A DNA stretch of 44,839 bases from Leptolyngbyaceae cyanobacterium CSU_1_3 (GTDB lineage Bacteria; Cyanobacteriota; Cyanobacteriia; Leptolyngbyales; Leptolyngbyaceae). The notes under the pieces are model-generated. The model did not search any database, had not been told where the DNA came from, and saw nothing but the letters and a program-made list of their open reading frames with translations. Positions 11,145-20,105 of the stretch are shown piece after piece; position 1 is the stretch's first letter, and every line of letters begins with the position of its first letter. The position numbers and the translations under genes were made by a program. The stretch lies in NCBI GenBank assembly GCA_012034655.1, contig JAAUOZ010000018.1:1-44839 (forward strand), in the 5' to 3' direction.

Positions 11145-11265
11145 TACGGTATCGCACCCCTGGCAAATCTACGGACATCACAGACTTTTCTCAAGATGCC
11201 CAATTACGGAGGAAGATCACCGTAACTTTAGAAACTTTTCTTCATAACCCGAAATCCTACGGAGG
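11145..11265 (+). promoter_or_regulatory. TACGGA-containing direct repeats upstream of the Wzc-like gene
   Basis: TACGG(A/T) occurs at 11145, 11170, 11205 and 11258. The last two sit at the ends of an imperfect ~30-base direct repeat (11182-11212 and 11234-11265; both start CTTTTCT and end TACGGAGG) with a period of about 53 bases. The position, ~100-230 bases before the start at 11372, suits regulator binding, but no known regulator is assigned. Confidence 0.3.
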
Positions 11266-11371
11266 CAGCTAGAAACACTTCAGAAGATACACGGATGCTC
11301 CTAAGCTGCAATTGATTCACAGTCATGGGTATAAGCCCCCTGCCCTCACCCTGTCACTTCTCAGTTTTGTT

Positions 11372-13544
11372 ATGTCACCCAATCACGAAGACCAAGACTC
11401 TCTCGATTTTCAGCGCTATTGGTTGGTTTTCAAACGGCGTTGGTTGCCTAGTTTCCTTGCGATCGGCACTGTCTTTGGAACGAGCGCATTTTTGACCCAT
11501 CTGCAAAAACCCATTTACGAAGCAGAAGGAACGCTATTATTTAACAAAACCAATCGAATTTCTTCACTTTCTGGAATCACAGAAAAAGCAGGAGAGTTAA
11601 GTGGTTTAACACAGTTGAGCAATCCCTTAGACACAGAATCTGAAATTCTACGATCGACTCCGCTCGTCAAGAAAACGATTGCTAAGCTTAAACTCAAAAA
11701 CGCCGATGGCAAACCGCTTAAAGTTGAGGAATTTCTCAAAAAACTCAAAGTTAAAAGTATTCGCGGAACCGATGTATTAGAGGTTTCCTATCGCAGCACA
11801 AATCCAAAAGAAGCCGCAGACATAATCAATTTACTGACACGCAATTACCTGGAAAATAACGTTCGGACGAATCGAGCCGAAGCTGTTGCTGCTAGAGAAT
11901 TTATCAGCAAAGAACTGCCCGGAATCGAAGCGAGGGTGTCGGAAGCAGAACTGGCGCTGCGTCAGTTTAAGGAAGCCAATCGAGTGGTAGCCCTAGACGA
12001 GGAAGCCAAATCAACGGTTGCGGGGATGAGCGATCTCTCAGATCAGATCGTCAAAGCGCAGGCAGAACTTGCAGATGCCAATTCACGGGCTGGGGCAATG
12101 CAGAGGCAACTGGGTCTTACATCTCAGCAGGCGATCGCTCTGACTACATTGGGTCAGTCGGCACAAGTACAGCAAGTCTTAACCGAGTTTCGGCAAGTGC
12201 AAGATCAATTAGCAGTGCAGCAGACACGCTATCAAGACGAGCACCCCTCGATCGCCAATCTCAAACGCAAAGAAGAGGCTCTGAGAAGCCAACTCGACAA
12301 GCGGGTCACCAAACTTTGGCAGTTCTCAAGTGGTGGCTGAGCAAAACTTGCAGATGGGGCAATTGAAGCAAGGCATGACGGGCGAGTTGGTGAAATTGGA
12401 AACTGAGCGCTTGGGGTTAGCAAATCGGGTTACAGTGCTCAAGAATGCTTATGTGAGCAATCAAAGTCGTGCCAATGCTCTACCACAACTTGAGCAAACC
12501 CAGCGAGGGCTAGAGCGTCGATTACAGGTCGCTCGATCGACCTACGAAGAATTACTGAAGCGCCTGCAAGAGGTGCAGGTGATCGAAAATCAAAACGTGG
12601 GCAATGCGCGTGTGGTGTCTGAAGCCAGTGTGCCCGATCGTCAGATTTCACCCCGAATTGCGCTCAATCTGGCACTAGGCGGATTTTTAGGCATCCTTGC
12701 CGGACTGGCAGTTGCACTCTTGTTGGAGGCGATCGATCGCTCCGTCAAAACGACCGAAGAAGCCAAACGCTTGCTCAATTATCCAGTGTTGGGAACTATC
12801 CCCCGGTTTTCACGCAAGCTGGGAGACAATACGGTCATTCCGGTACGAGACAATCCTTACTCACCTGTGAGTGCTGCCTTTGAGATGCTGCAAAGCACAC
12901 TGGGCTTTACCCTCACCGATAAAGCCCTGAAAGTAATTTTAGTAACCAGCGCTCTGCCAACCGAAGGAAAATCTTTTGTTGCAGCAAACCTGGCGGTTTC
13001 TTCGGCTCAGATGGGTCGGCGAGTGTTGCTCATTGATGCCGACATGCGTTGCCCAAGCCAGCACAGCATTTGGCAGTTGCCCAACTTTAGGGGGCTGAGC
13101 GATGTGCTAGTAGGTCAAGCGGAGTATCAGACCAGCGTTGCAGAAGGGTTGATCAACCTGGATATTCTGACGGCGGGTACAATTCCGCCTAATCCGATGG
13201 CGTTGTTAAATTCCCAGCGAATTGTCTCAATCATCGAGGCAGTCAGAAAAGACTACGATTTCATCATTATTGACACTCCGCCGATCGCGCTGGCGGCGGA
13301 TGGTCTGACCCTTGGAAAGTTAGCCGACGGATTGCTGCTAGTGGTGCGTCCGGGGGTCGTGAATTCGGGGGCAGCAACAGTTGCAAAATCGCTACTAGAA
13401 CAGTCGAATCAACAGGTCTTAGGCACAGTGATGAACGGTATCGTTGCCAACAATGAAGCAGGCAGTTATTACGAAATCGATCGCTATTATGGCTACCGTC
13501 CCACGCCAAAAATTGACGGCATCAAGCTAGCTACGAAAAAGTAA
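11372..13544 (+). CDS. Wzc-like polysaccharide co-polymerase/BY-type tyrosine kinase (one apparent frameshift)
   Basis: Controls chain length and export of surface polysaccharide in the inner membrane. The N-terminal Wzz part has a first membrane segment at residues ~25-42, a long periplasmic coiled-coil region, and a second membrane segment (LALGGFLGILAGLAVALLL). The cytoplasmic kinase has Walker A SALPTEGKS (~residue 529 of the joined protein), Walker A' LLIDADMR and Walker B FIIIDTPP. A C-terminal tyrosine cluster (SYYEIDRYYGYRP) is the usual autophosphorylation tail. The frame breaks at T3 12315-12317. With one T fewer, KRVTK continues as LGSSQVVAEQNLQ. ATG 11372 is preferred over 11312 because the Wzz domain begins right after it; no strong ribosome-binding site is seen. 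Confidence 0.88.
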
Positions 13545-13591
13545 CCTGATTGCATCTCATCCATTCACATCTTCTATCCCCCCAGATTTTT

Positions 13592-14653
13592 ATGAGTGTC
13601 CAATTCCTGCGATCGCTTCCCTTGCCCGTGGCGATCGTGCTTGCTACAACCGTAATTCATGCTTCAGCTTTGGCTCAATCTGTGCGTCAATCTGCGCCGT
13701 TTCCTCCGTCAGCGCCTCTCTCTGCAACGTCTACCTCAACCGGAACGTTAACGTATTTTCTGGGGCCAGGAGACATGCTGGATATTAAGGTTTACGATTA
13801 CGAAGAATTTACTGGAACTCAGGTTGTCTTACCCGATGGAACAGTCACACTACCGTTGATTGGTCGAATGACTGCCCTCAACAAAACGCCCGATGTTTTG
13901 ACCCAAGAAATCACCGATCGCTTGAAGCCTTTGCTCAAAAATCCGGTGGTGACGATCGCCATCAATAAATTGCGTCCGATTCGCATCAATGTGGCTGGCG
14001 AGGTGCAACGTCCGGGGCCGATTCAGTTGCAAAGTTTGGCTCCTGTGAATGCGATCGGTAGTAGCAATCAGGTGCTTACGCCAACGTTAACAGAAGCCCT
14101 TTTGCAGGCGGGCGGTGTCAATCGGAGGGCAGATATTCGTCGCGTCTTGCTCAAGCGATACAGTCCCGATGGCAATGCGACCCCGGTGACAGTGAATCTC
14201 TGGGATACCCTCCGATCGGAAAATGCGCCAGCCGACCCGATTCTCATGGATGGCGACACAATCTATGTACCCAAAGCAGAGGGCGACAACCCGATCGATC
14301 GTCGGATCATGGCACGGGCGGTGTTTTCTCCCAAAACGGTGCGGGTGCGGGTTGTCGGCGAGGTGAAGAAGCCCGGAGAAGTTGAGGTTCCGCCCGATGG
14401 TACGCTTTCAAGTGCCGTCGCGATCGCGGGTGGCCCAACCGAGAAAGCGCGACTCAGTAAAGTGACGTTTGTGCGGATGAACGAAAACGGCAAGGTCGAT
14501 CGACGCGATTTAGATCTACGAAATTTGACGGATGATCAACAAGTTCAAGATGGCGATGTGCTGATCGTTCATAAAAGTGTGGGTCGAGATCTGTTGGATA
14601 TTGGATCGCAATTGTTGGGGCCAGTTGGGCTTTTCCTCAATCTCTTTAAGTAA
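13592..14653 (+). CDS. Wza-like polysaccharide export protein (SLBB domains)
   Basis: An outer-membrane or periplasmic channel component for exopolysaccharide secretion. The start at 13592 gives a Sec signal peptide (MSVQFLRSLPLPVAIVLATT, cleavage near ALAQS); the longer frame from 13550 would bury it. The poly-export domain follows a Ser/Thr/Pro-rich linker (YFLGPGDMLDIKVYDYEEF, VVLPDGTVTLPLIGRM). Two SLBB-type segments come next (INVAGEVQRPGPIQLQ and VRVVGEVKKPGEVEVPPDGT). A short hydrophobic C-terminus (LLGPVGLFLNLFK) closes the protein. It begins 48 bases after the Wzc-like gene, presumably in the same operon. No lipobox is seen. Confidence 0.9.
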   Translation: MSVQFLRSLPLPVAIVLATTVIHASALAQSVRQSAPFPPSAPLSATSTSTGTLTYFLGPGDMLDIKVYDYEEFTGTQVVLPDGTVTLPLIGRMTALNKTPDVLTQEITDRLKPLLKNPVVTIAINKLRPIRINVAGEVQRPGPIQLQSLAPVNAIGSSNQVLTPTLTEALLQAGGVNRRADIRRVLLKRYSPDGNATPVTVNLWDTLRSENAPADPILMDGDTIYVPKAEGDNPIDRRIMARAVFSPKTVRVRVVGEVKKPGEVEVPPDGTLSSAVAIAGGPTEKARLSKVTFVRMNENGKVDRRDLDLRNLTDDQQVQDGDVLIVHKSVGRDLLDIGSQLLGPVGLFLNLFK

Positions 14654-14722
14654 GCTTCTCGAAAACTAGTCGTCTGTCAAGCTTGAATTGACGGCTGGGG
14701 CACGGGGAAGCGGTTATTTTCA

Positions 14723-14739
14723 AGGGGTCTTCAGCCCCT
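14723..14739 (+). terminator. Short GC hairpin after the exporter gene
   Basis: AGGGG and CCCCT arms around a seven-base loop, about 70 bases after the exopolysaccharide exporter stop. The following sequence is A-rich rather than T-rich on this strand, so it is at best a weak intrinsic terminator. Confidence 0.25.
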
Positions 14740-14760
14740 CAAAAAATTCTTGATAGACCC

Positions 14761-14893
14761 CTAAGGAGTGGGGCGAAATTAAAGCAAACTAGATGCCGGG
14801 TTTCGACTCCGCTCAACTCTTCTCCAGCGGAGATTTTGAGCATTTCGACTCCGCTCAATGGGTCTGATCAATCATTCCGCCTTCATACTTTAC
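14761..14893. repeat. Decayed copy B of the TAAGTAG-family element
   Basis: Shares with 10981-11110 the order GAAATTAAAGC...GGGTTTCGACTCCGCTCAA...CTCCAGCGGAGATTTTGAGCA...CCGCCTTCATACTTTA. The ends have drifted. It lies in the 14654-15174 gap between converging genes. The remainder of that gap contains HIP1-type sites but no supported gene. Confidence 0.6.
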
Positions 14894-15174
14894 CGAGCTT
14901 TTTTACGCGCAACAAACTACCAACCGGGGGCGATCGAGCAGTGGCTCTGCGTCTATCTGCTGTCCACAAGTTTTTAGGTGCGATCGCGCAAACTAATTCG
15001 CAATGATGGCACATTCCCCGGTAAGAATATTGGGGCAACCTGAGGCGATTTCTAACAAAGATTTCAGTCTCTTTAGTGGATTTTTCTTGGTTAGCCCAGA
15101 TTTTCAGTCTTTCAGTCACGGGCGGGAGAATGCCTTGATGGAACTGAGCGAACAACATCCTCCTGAGACTTGCC

Positions 15175-16278
15175 CTACTCCATCTCGATCGTAAAAATTG
15201 CTCCTCTAGGCTGTCGCCCTTCTACAGAAATCACCCCTCCATGGGCAGCGATCACCATCTTACAGAACGTCAGACCTAATCCCACTTGAGGAACGCCCTG
15301 GCAGGTCTCTCCAACTTCATATTTTTCAAAGATGCGATGCCGTAATTCTTCGCTGACTCCGCGACCCATATCCTTCACTTGAATTTGAACCCCTGTTTCA
15401 GAGGGATAAGAGATTTCTAAACTCACTTGAGTATTGGCAGGAGAAAACTTTAGCGCGTTGGAAAGCAAATTATCTAAAACACGACGCATCAATACATCAT
15501 CGACGCAAAATGTTTTTGGGGTTTCTGGTAGCTGACTTACTAGCTCAATTTGTTGCTGAGCCGCAATCTCCTGAAAGTCTGCACTCACTTCCCGACCCAT
15601 TTCGCCCAGATCAACTTCGGTTCGGTTCAGCAGCATTTTCCCAGATTCTAGTTTTGCCATAATCAGAAGACTATCGATCAGGGATTGTAGCCGTCGCCCC
15701 GCATACTCGATTTGTTCAACTTTTTGCTGTTGTTTATCGGTCAGGCTGTGTAGCTTTAAAATTTGAGAAGAAAGCACAATATTGGTGAGCGGATTTCGTA
15801 AATCGTGAACAATCATATTCGACATATCCTCCCGCAACTGTAGCGATGCTTCTCGTAATTGCAGCATGTGTTCTAGTGCGTCATATTGCTGTTTGATTCG
15901 CAGCATCGATCGAACTCTTGCTCGCAGTTCTGACCCATTGACAGGTTTGCCTACAAAGTCGTCTGCACCCGCTTCTAGGCAGCGCTCTAAGTCTTCTTTA
16001 GAATTTAAAGCAGTCACCATAATCACCGGAATATGCTGCAATTCAGGATTTGCTTTGATGCGACGGCAGACTTCCATCCCGTCTAAATCTGGCATCATTA
16101 CGTCTAGCAAAATCACATCTGGCTGTTTTTTTTCTAGCTCTGCTAGGGCGGCATGTCCGTTAGAGACATAGCTCAACTGATGCCCATCCTTAAAGAGCAA
16201 AATTTCAATGACATCAAAGTTAATGCTTTCATCATCAACGACAAGAATAGAAGCTGTTTTCATCACGATCGCCTTCAT
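15175..16278 (-). CDS. Soluble hybrid protein: receiver then histidine kinase
   Basis: Receiver domain first (residues ~8-125; phospho-acceptor D59 in ILLDVMMPDLDG, Lys in VGKPVNG), then a short coiled region. The kinase follows, with the phospho-accepting His at ~158 (MIVHDLRNPLTNI). The ATPase domain shows NLLSNALKFSP, KDMGRGV and VGLGLTFCK. There is no membrane segment or sensor domain. The N-terminal receiver is presumably the input, making this an intermediate in a phosphorelay. Its start overlaps the stop of the upstream kinase by four bases (ATGA, 16275-16278), so the two are co-translated. It is the last gene of a three-gene leftward operon. Confidence 0.9.
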   Translation of the reverse strand: MKAIVMKTASILVVDDESINFDVIEILLFKDGHQLSYVSNGHAALAELEKKQPDVILLDVMMPDLDGMEVCRRIKANPELQHIPVIMVTALNSKEDLERCLEAGADDFVGKPVNGSELRARVRSMLRIKQQYDALEHMLQLREASLQLREDMSNMIVHDLRNPLTNIVLSSQILKLHSLTDKQQQKVEQIEYAGRRLQSLIDSLLIMAKLESGKMLLNRTEVDLGEMGREVSADFQEIAAQQQIELVSQLPETPKTFCVDDVLMRRVLDNLLSNALKFSPANTQVSLEISYPSETGVQIQVKDMGRGVSEELRHRIFEKYEVGETCQGVPQVGLGLTFCKMVIAAHGGVISVEGRQPRGAIFTIEME

Positions 16279-18056
16279 AAAGATTTCTGAATCAGCGCCA
16301 AAAGCTGCTTTAACCTCACAGGCTTAGTCATGTAATAGGTTGCACCCATTGCTAGACATTTTTCTCGATCGCCTGCCATTGCTAACGCGGTCAGTGCCAC
16401 GATCGGAACTTGAGCTAAAGTCCAGTCAGCCCGAATTTGTTGAATGGCCGTTAGTCCATCCATTTGGGGCATCTGTAAATCCATCAAAATCAACTGGGGA
16501 GAGGAAGTTCTCACCTGTTGAATGGCTTCTAAACCATTGGTAGCTATCACCAATTGATAGCCTCGCGCTGATAGATATTCTGAGATTATTTCTTGGGTAA
16601 TTTCATTGTCTTCTGCCAGCAGAATGAGCGGAGCAGTTCCTTGGGTGGTGTGCTTTGTGCTAACAATGGAAGAAATTGAACTAGAAGGGGCGATCGGCGC
16701 AGCAGATTTTGAGGGGTAAAGCGGGTTCGCCTCTAGATCACATTGTCCCAAATTATATGATCTTAAATTACATTGTCCCAAGTTACATTGCCTGTAGGGT
16801 ACATGGATTGTAAAGTGACTACCTTGACCTACTTCGCTCTCCACCGTAACCACCCCATCATGCAACTCAACAATACGACGCACCAATGCCAATCCCAACC
16901 CTGTGCCAGTATATTGGCGATTGAGACGACTGTCGATCTGCACAAAAGATTGGAACAGTTTACTAATATTTTCTGAAGCAATGCCAATTCCCGTATCACT
17001 TACACTCAAACAAAGGTGCTGACGGGCTAAATCGGGCTGAACGGCTAGCGTCACTTGCCCGCCTTCTGGCGTGAATTTGACTGCATTGCTCAGAAGATTG
17101 ATCAGCGCTTGGCACATGCGTCGTTCGTCTACCAAAATCGTATTTGTTTCAGTAGAGATCTGAGTGATTAATCGAACTTTTTTCTTGTCTGCCATTTGTT
17201 TTACAAACGTCAGACTAGCATTACATAGATGTTGTACTGAAACAGAAGTGATTTGAAGCTCTATTTTGCCAGATTCGATTTTTGCGAGATCTAGAATATC
17301 GTTGATCAAATCAAGCAGGTGTTTTCCACTGCGTTCGATCGTGGTAATAGCTTTCTTTTGGCGATCGCTGAGCACACCACCATAGGATTCTTCTAGCAGC
17401 CCTTCAGATAGTCCTAAAATTGCATTGAGCGGTGTTCGCAGTTCGTGGCTCATGTTAGCCAAAAACTCATCTTTTAGCCGAGTTGCGTGGGCGAGTTGAA
17501 TGTTAGTATCGGCGAGTTGCTGATAGCTTTGTTGTAATGCAATTTCACTCTGTTTACGAGTAATTACCGTTGCGATATAGGTGGCGATCGTTTTTGCTAG
17601 CTTGATTTCCTCCGACGTAAATATATGAGAGGCATCGTAATATACGATTATTTTTCCTAGATTCTCTCCCTGGTAGTGTAGCGGAAAGGATGCGGTCGCC
17701 TTGATGCCTTCTTGCTCTCGAAGTTCATCCAGCAATTTAACGTTATGCCTCTCTTCAACATCTGGAATTAGAACCGTCTTATTATCAAGGGATTGATTGA
17801 GCGATTCAAGGTAGTTTTCTATGGTTTGCTGATAGCGATCGCTAATTCCAATTGCGGCTCGATATCGAGGAATGCCCTCTGCATCGGGCACGAGCACAGC
17901 CGCCCTGCTGGTTTGCAACGCCTGACCAATGCCATCTAGGGCCACTGCATAGATGTCCAGAATTGTTTCTGCTTGGTTGAGGGCAAGCGCTAAGTGATAG
18001 AGGCTATTGAGTCGTTCAATTTGGAGCGCGATCTCAGATTGGGTACGCAGAGACAC
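16275..18056 (-). CDS. GAF-domain hybrid histidine kinase with C-terminal receiver
   Basis: 593 residues. A GAF sensor domain (~20-165) is followed by a coiled linker, HisKA with His204 (ANMSHELRTPLNAILG), the ATPase domain (~305-420; NLLSNAVKFTP, SDTGIGI, TGTGLGLA), a linker and a receiver (~475-593; phospho-acceptor D526 in LILMDLQMPQMDG; MTKPV). The GAF has no obvious bilin-binding Cys, so its ligand is unknown. The linker at ~423-442 contains a repeated NLGQC unit, a micro-repeat also visible at DNA level (16735-16800). Middle gene of the operon: 18 bases after the upstream gene and ATGA-coupled to the next. Cytoplasmic. Confidence 0.92.
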   Translation of the reverse strand: MSLRTQSEIALQIERLNSLYHLALALNQAETILDIYAVALDGIGQALQTSRAAVLVPDAEGIPRYRAAIGISDRYQQTIENYLESLNQSLDNKTVLIPDVEERHNVKLLDELREQEGIKATASFPLHYQGENLGKIIVYYDASHIFTSEEIKLAKTIATYIATVITRKQSEIALQQSYQQLADTNIQLAHATRLKDEFLANMSHELRTPLNAILGLSEGLLEESYGGVLSDRQKKAITTIERSGKHLLDLINDILDLAKIESGKIELQITSVSVQHLCNASLTFVKQMADKKKVRLITQISTETNTILVDERRMCQALINLLSNAVKFTPEGGQVTLAVQPDLARQHLCLSVSDTGIGIASENISKLFQSFVQIDSRLNRQYTGTGLGLALVRRIVELHDGVVTVESEVGQGSHFTIHVPYRQCNLGQCNLRSYNLGQCDLEANPLYPSKSAAPIAPSSSISSIVSTKHTTQGTAPLILLAEDNEITQEIISEYLSARGYQLVIATNGLEAIQQVRTSSPQLILMDLQMPQMDGLTAIQQIRADWTLAQVPIVALTALAMAGDREKCLAMGATYYMTKPVRLKQLLALIQKSL

Positions 18057-18074
18057 GGGGATTGTACCTCTAAT

Positions 18075-19178
18075 TTATCGATGAATTTGCCGATGAAAAA
18101 TAATCTGTACAATGGTCTGTTCTTCTGGGATGCTTGAGATCGTCAACACGCCTCCGTGTAACTCAACCAAGCGTTTGGCAATGACTAATCCTAATCCTGA
18201 ACCCTGCTGTTCATAGTACTTTCGCTCAAATTGCATATAGGCTCCCAAGTTAGCAACTTGATCGGCAGTCATGCCTCTTCCATGATCGATAATGTGAAGC
18301 GTAAATGTGCTGCCATCAAACCAACTGCATACCTTGACCAGAGTGCCAGGCTGCGAGAATTTAAATGCATTATCGATGAGTTCTTCAACAACTTTGCTGA
18401 GCCGTTCTTCTGATATTGGCAGGGGCAAATTTTGCAAATCTAATTGTAGATCTTTGTCTCTGCCCGCCTGTTGGGCTTTGAGTTGGGCAATCGATGAGAT
18501 CGCTGACTTTGCGAAACTGCTCTTTTGCTCTTTCCGTAATTGTTGTACTTTCTCTGGGTTGGATGCAATAACTTCTAATTCTGCATAGAGCAGAAAATTT
18601 TGAGTAAGCCGACACAAGCGGCGCGCAGAGGTTTGAATGATCTGAGCCATTTCGCATACTTCATTGGCAGAGAAAGTATGATCTTGGTCAGCAAGTAACT
18701 CTGACATGCCTAAAATACCATTCAAAGGCGTATACAACTCATGGGGCAATGCCATACTAATGTTGGTACGAAGGCGATCGAGTTTGGTTTCTGCCACCCG
18801 CCGAGACGCTTCTCGTTTGACAAGTTGAGTCGTGACGGCTCTCAAAAGCTCTGAGGGCGAAAAGGGCTTCATTAGATAATCAGCCGCGCCATATTCCATG
18901 CCTCGACGCATCTCCGATCGATGGGTTTGGGCAGTCAAGAAAATCAGGGGAATCGTAGAAGTTACTTCGTCTTGACGGATAGCAGTTAAGACTTCATAGC
19001 CTGTTAGCTCAGGCATCATAATGTCGCAGATGATTAGATCCGGAATATAGTCCTTCGCCATCTGCACACCCGTTAACCCTTCGGGGGCGGCGATCGTTTC
19101 AAATTCTGAAAGCGCTAAGATCTCTTGAATGTTGGCTCGAATCTGCGGTTCGTCTTCGATGACCAAAATCTTTTCCAT
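18075..19178 (-). CDS. Soluble receiver-histidine kinase hybrid
   Basis: Same layout as the last gene of the operon: N-terminal receiver (phospho-acceptor D52 in IICDIMMPELTG, Lys in LMKPFSP), then HisKA with His146 (ALPHELYTPLNGILG, with Tyr where Arg is usual after HEL). The ATPase domain shows ELIDNAFKFSQ, IDHGRGM and GSGLGLVIAK. 367 aa with no membrane segment. It is the first gene of the operon, preceded by a ~930-base region shared with the divergent regulator at 20106. Such proteins are typical cyanobacterial relay kinases; the signal is unknown. Confidence 0.9.
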   Translation of the reverse strand: MEKILVIEDEPQIRANIQEILALSEFETIAAPEGLTGVQMAKDYIPDLIICDIMMPELTGYEVLTAIRQDEVTSTIPLIFLTAQTHRSEMRRGMEYGAADYLMKPFSPSELLRAVTTQLVKREASRRVAETKLDRLRTNISMALPHELYTPLNGILGMSELLADQDHTFSANEVCEMAQIIQTSARRLCRLTQNFLLYAELEVIASNPEKVQQLRKEQKSSFAKSAISSIAQLKAQQAGRDKDLQLDLQNLPLPISEERLSKVVEELIDNAFKFSQPGTLVKVCSWFDGSTFTLHIIDHGRGMTADQVANLGAYMQFERKYYEQQGSGLGLVIAKRLVELHGGVLTISSIPEEQTIVQIIFHRQIHR

Positions 19179-19394
19179 AACATACTTCCTTCCCGCTAAA
19201 AAATTAAGCGGCCTAACATCAGTGAAACCTTTATATAGTCAGCGATCTATCTACAGATTCTTACGCCGGGAAGAGAGTAACTCCTGATTGCAATTCTACT
19301 TTCACGAGAAACAACACTACCTCTGGCACGCGATCGATCTGAAGAAATAAGAGATTCTAAGAAACGTGGATTAAATCATGCCGTCCACTGCAAA

Positions 19395-19497
19395 GTGGTC
19401 TCGCCCTCACCCCAACCCTCACCCAACTTGGGAGAGGGAGCAAGCGTCCGGTTCCCCTGCTCCAACTTGGGAGCAGGGTGAGGGGGTAAGGGCGAAA
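19395..19497. repeat. Dispersed palindromic repeat in the divergent signalling promoter region
   Basis: CTCGCCCTCACCCCAACCC...CAACTTGGGAGAGGG, then a second CAACTTGGGAGCAGGGTGAGGG. The outer arms are mutually inverted. It is the same family as 95-195 and 5948-6062. An 85-codon minus-strand frame (19357-19614) across it is repeat-derived and not a gene. Elsewhere in 19179-20105 I see only the 23-base repeat listed separately. Confidence 0.6.
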
Positions 19498-19976
19498 ATC
19501 TCGGCATTCATAAATCCATATCCCTAAGCAATGATCATGAAGGCGACTTGGTACGACTCGCCTCCAGGCATGAAGCAGTGTACCCATTCTCTTTTGATCC
19601 CAAACGTCAATCAATATCTCTGCCTAGGTTGTGCTGTGCGTAAGATTGCTGATAGGTTCAAGTTCAATGGACTACACTTGCTCAAAACTAAAGTGTAAAA
19701 GTGAATATTCCGGGAAGGGAAATCGGTAGAAGTTGCTTATGTTGAAGCACGATCGACTGTGCCAATAGCCCTCCTAATAATCAGTCATCAGAGGCAAAGC
19801 GGTTTCTTCCTAGGCTCCAAACTGTTGAAGATTTGGGGCGCTTTAAGGTCTCACAACTCAAAATGGCTGGTGACGGTTCTGTGCAGATCGCGGCCTCAGG
19901 AATTTTATCGGTGAGCCTATTGAGTGCTATTTATTACGATTTTATTAAGGCAGGATTAGTTGTGACAGAATGTAGG

Positions 19977-20022
19977 ATGTTAACTCTCATACCCAAATCA
20001 TGTTAACTCTCATCCCCAAATA
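19977..20022 (+). promoter_or_regulatory. Tandem 23-base repeat upstream of the OmpR-type regulator
   Basis: Two adjacent 23-base units, each beginning ATGTTAACTCTCAT and differing at one or two positions, lie 84-129 bases before the GTG start at 20106. A further TTAAC follows at about 20033. A 23-base period equals about two helical turns, which suits dimer binding by an OmpR/PhoB-family regulator, possibly the adjacent gene product. Confidence 0.45.
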
Positions 20023-20105
20023 ACGAAGCAGCTTAACAGCGTAAGTTTCTATATTCCTGAATCTTTTTCCCTCAATTATTAACTCAATCACTAACCTAAT
20101 TTCTC

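Noticed and set aside
14883-15158. 91-codon minus-strand frame between converging genes
   Set aside because: It starts in a decayed repeat, has no ribosome-binding site and the product has no recognisable pattern.
19357-19614. 85-codon minus-strand frame
   Set aside because: Most of it is translated dispersed repeat (Leu/Pro/Ser/Arg low complexity).
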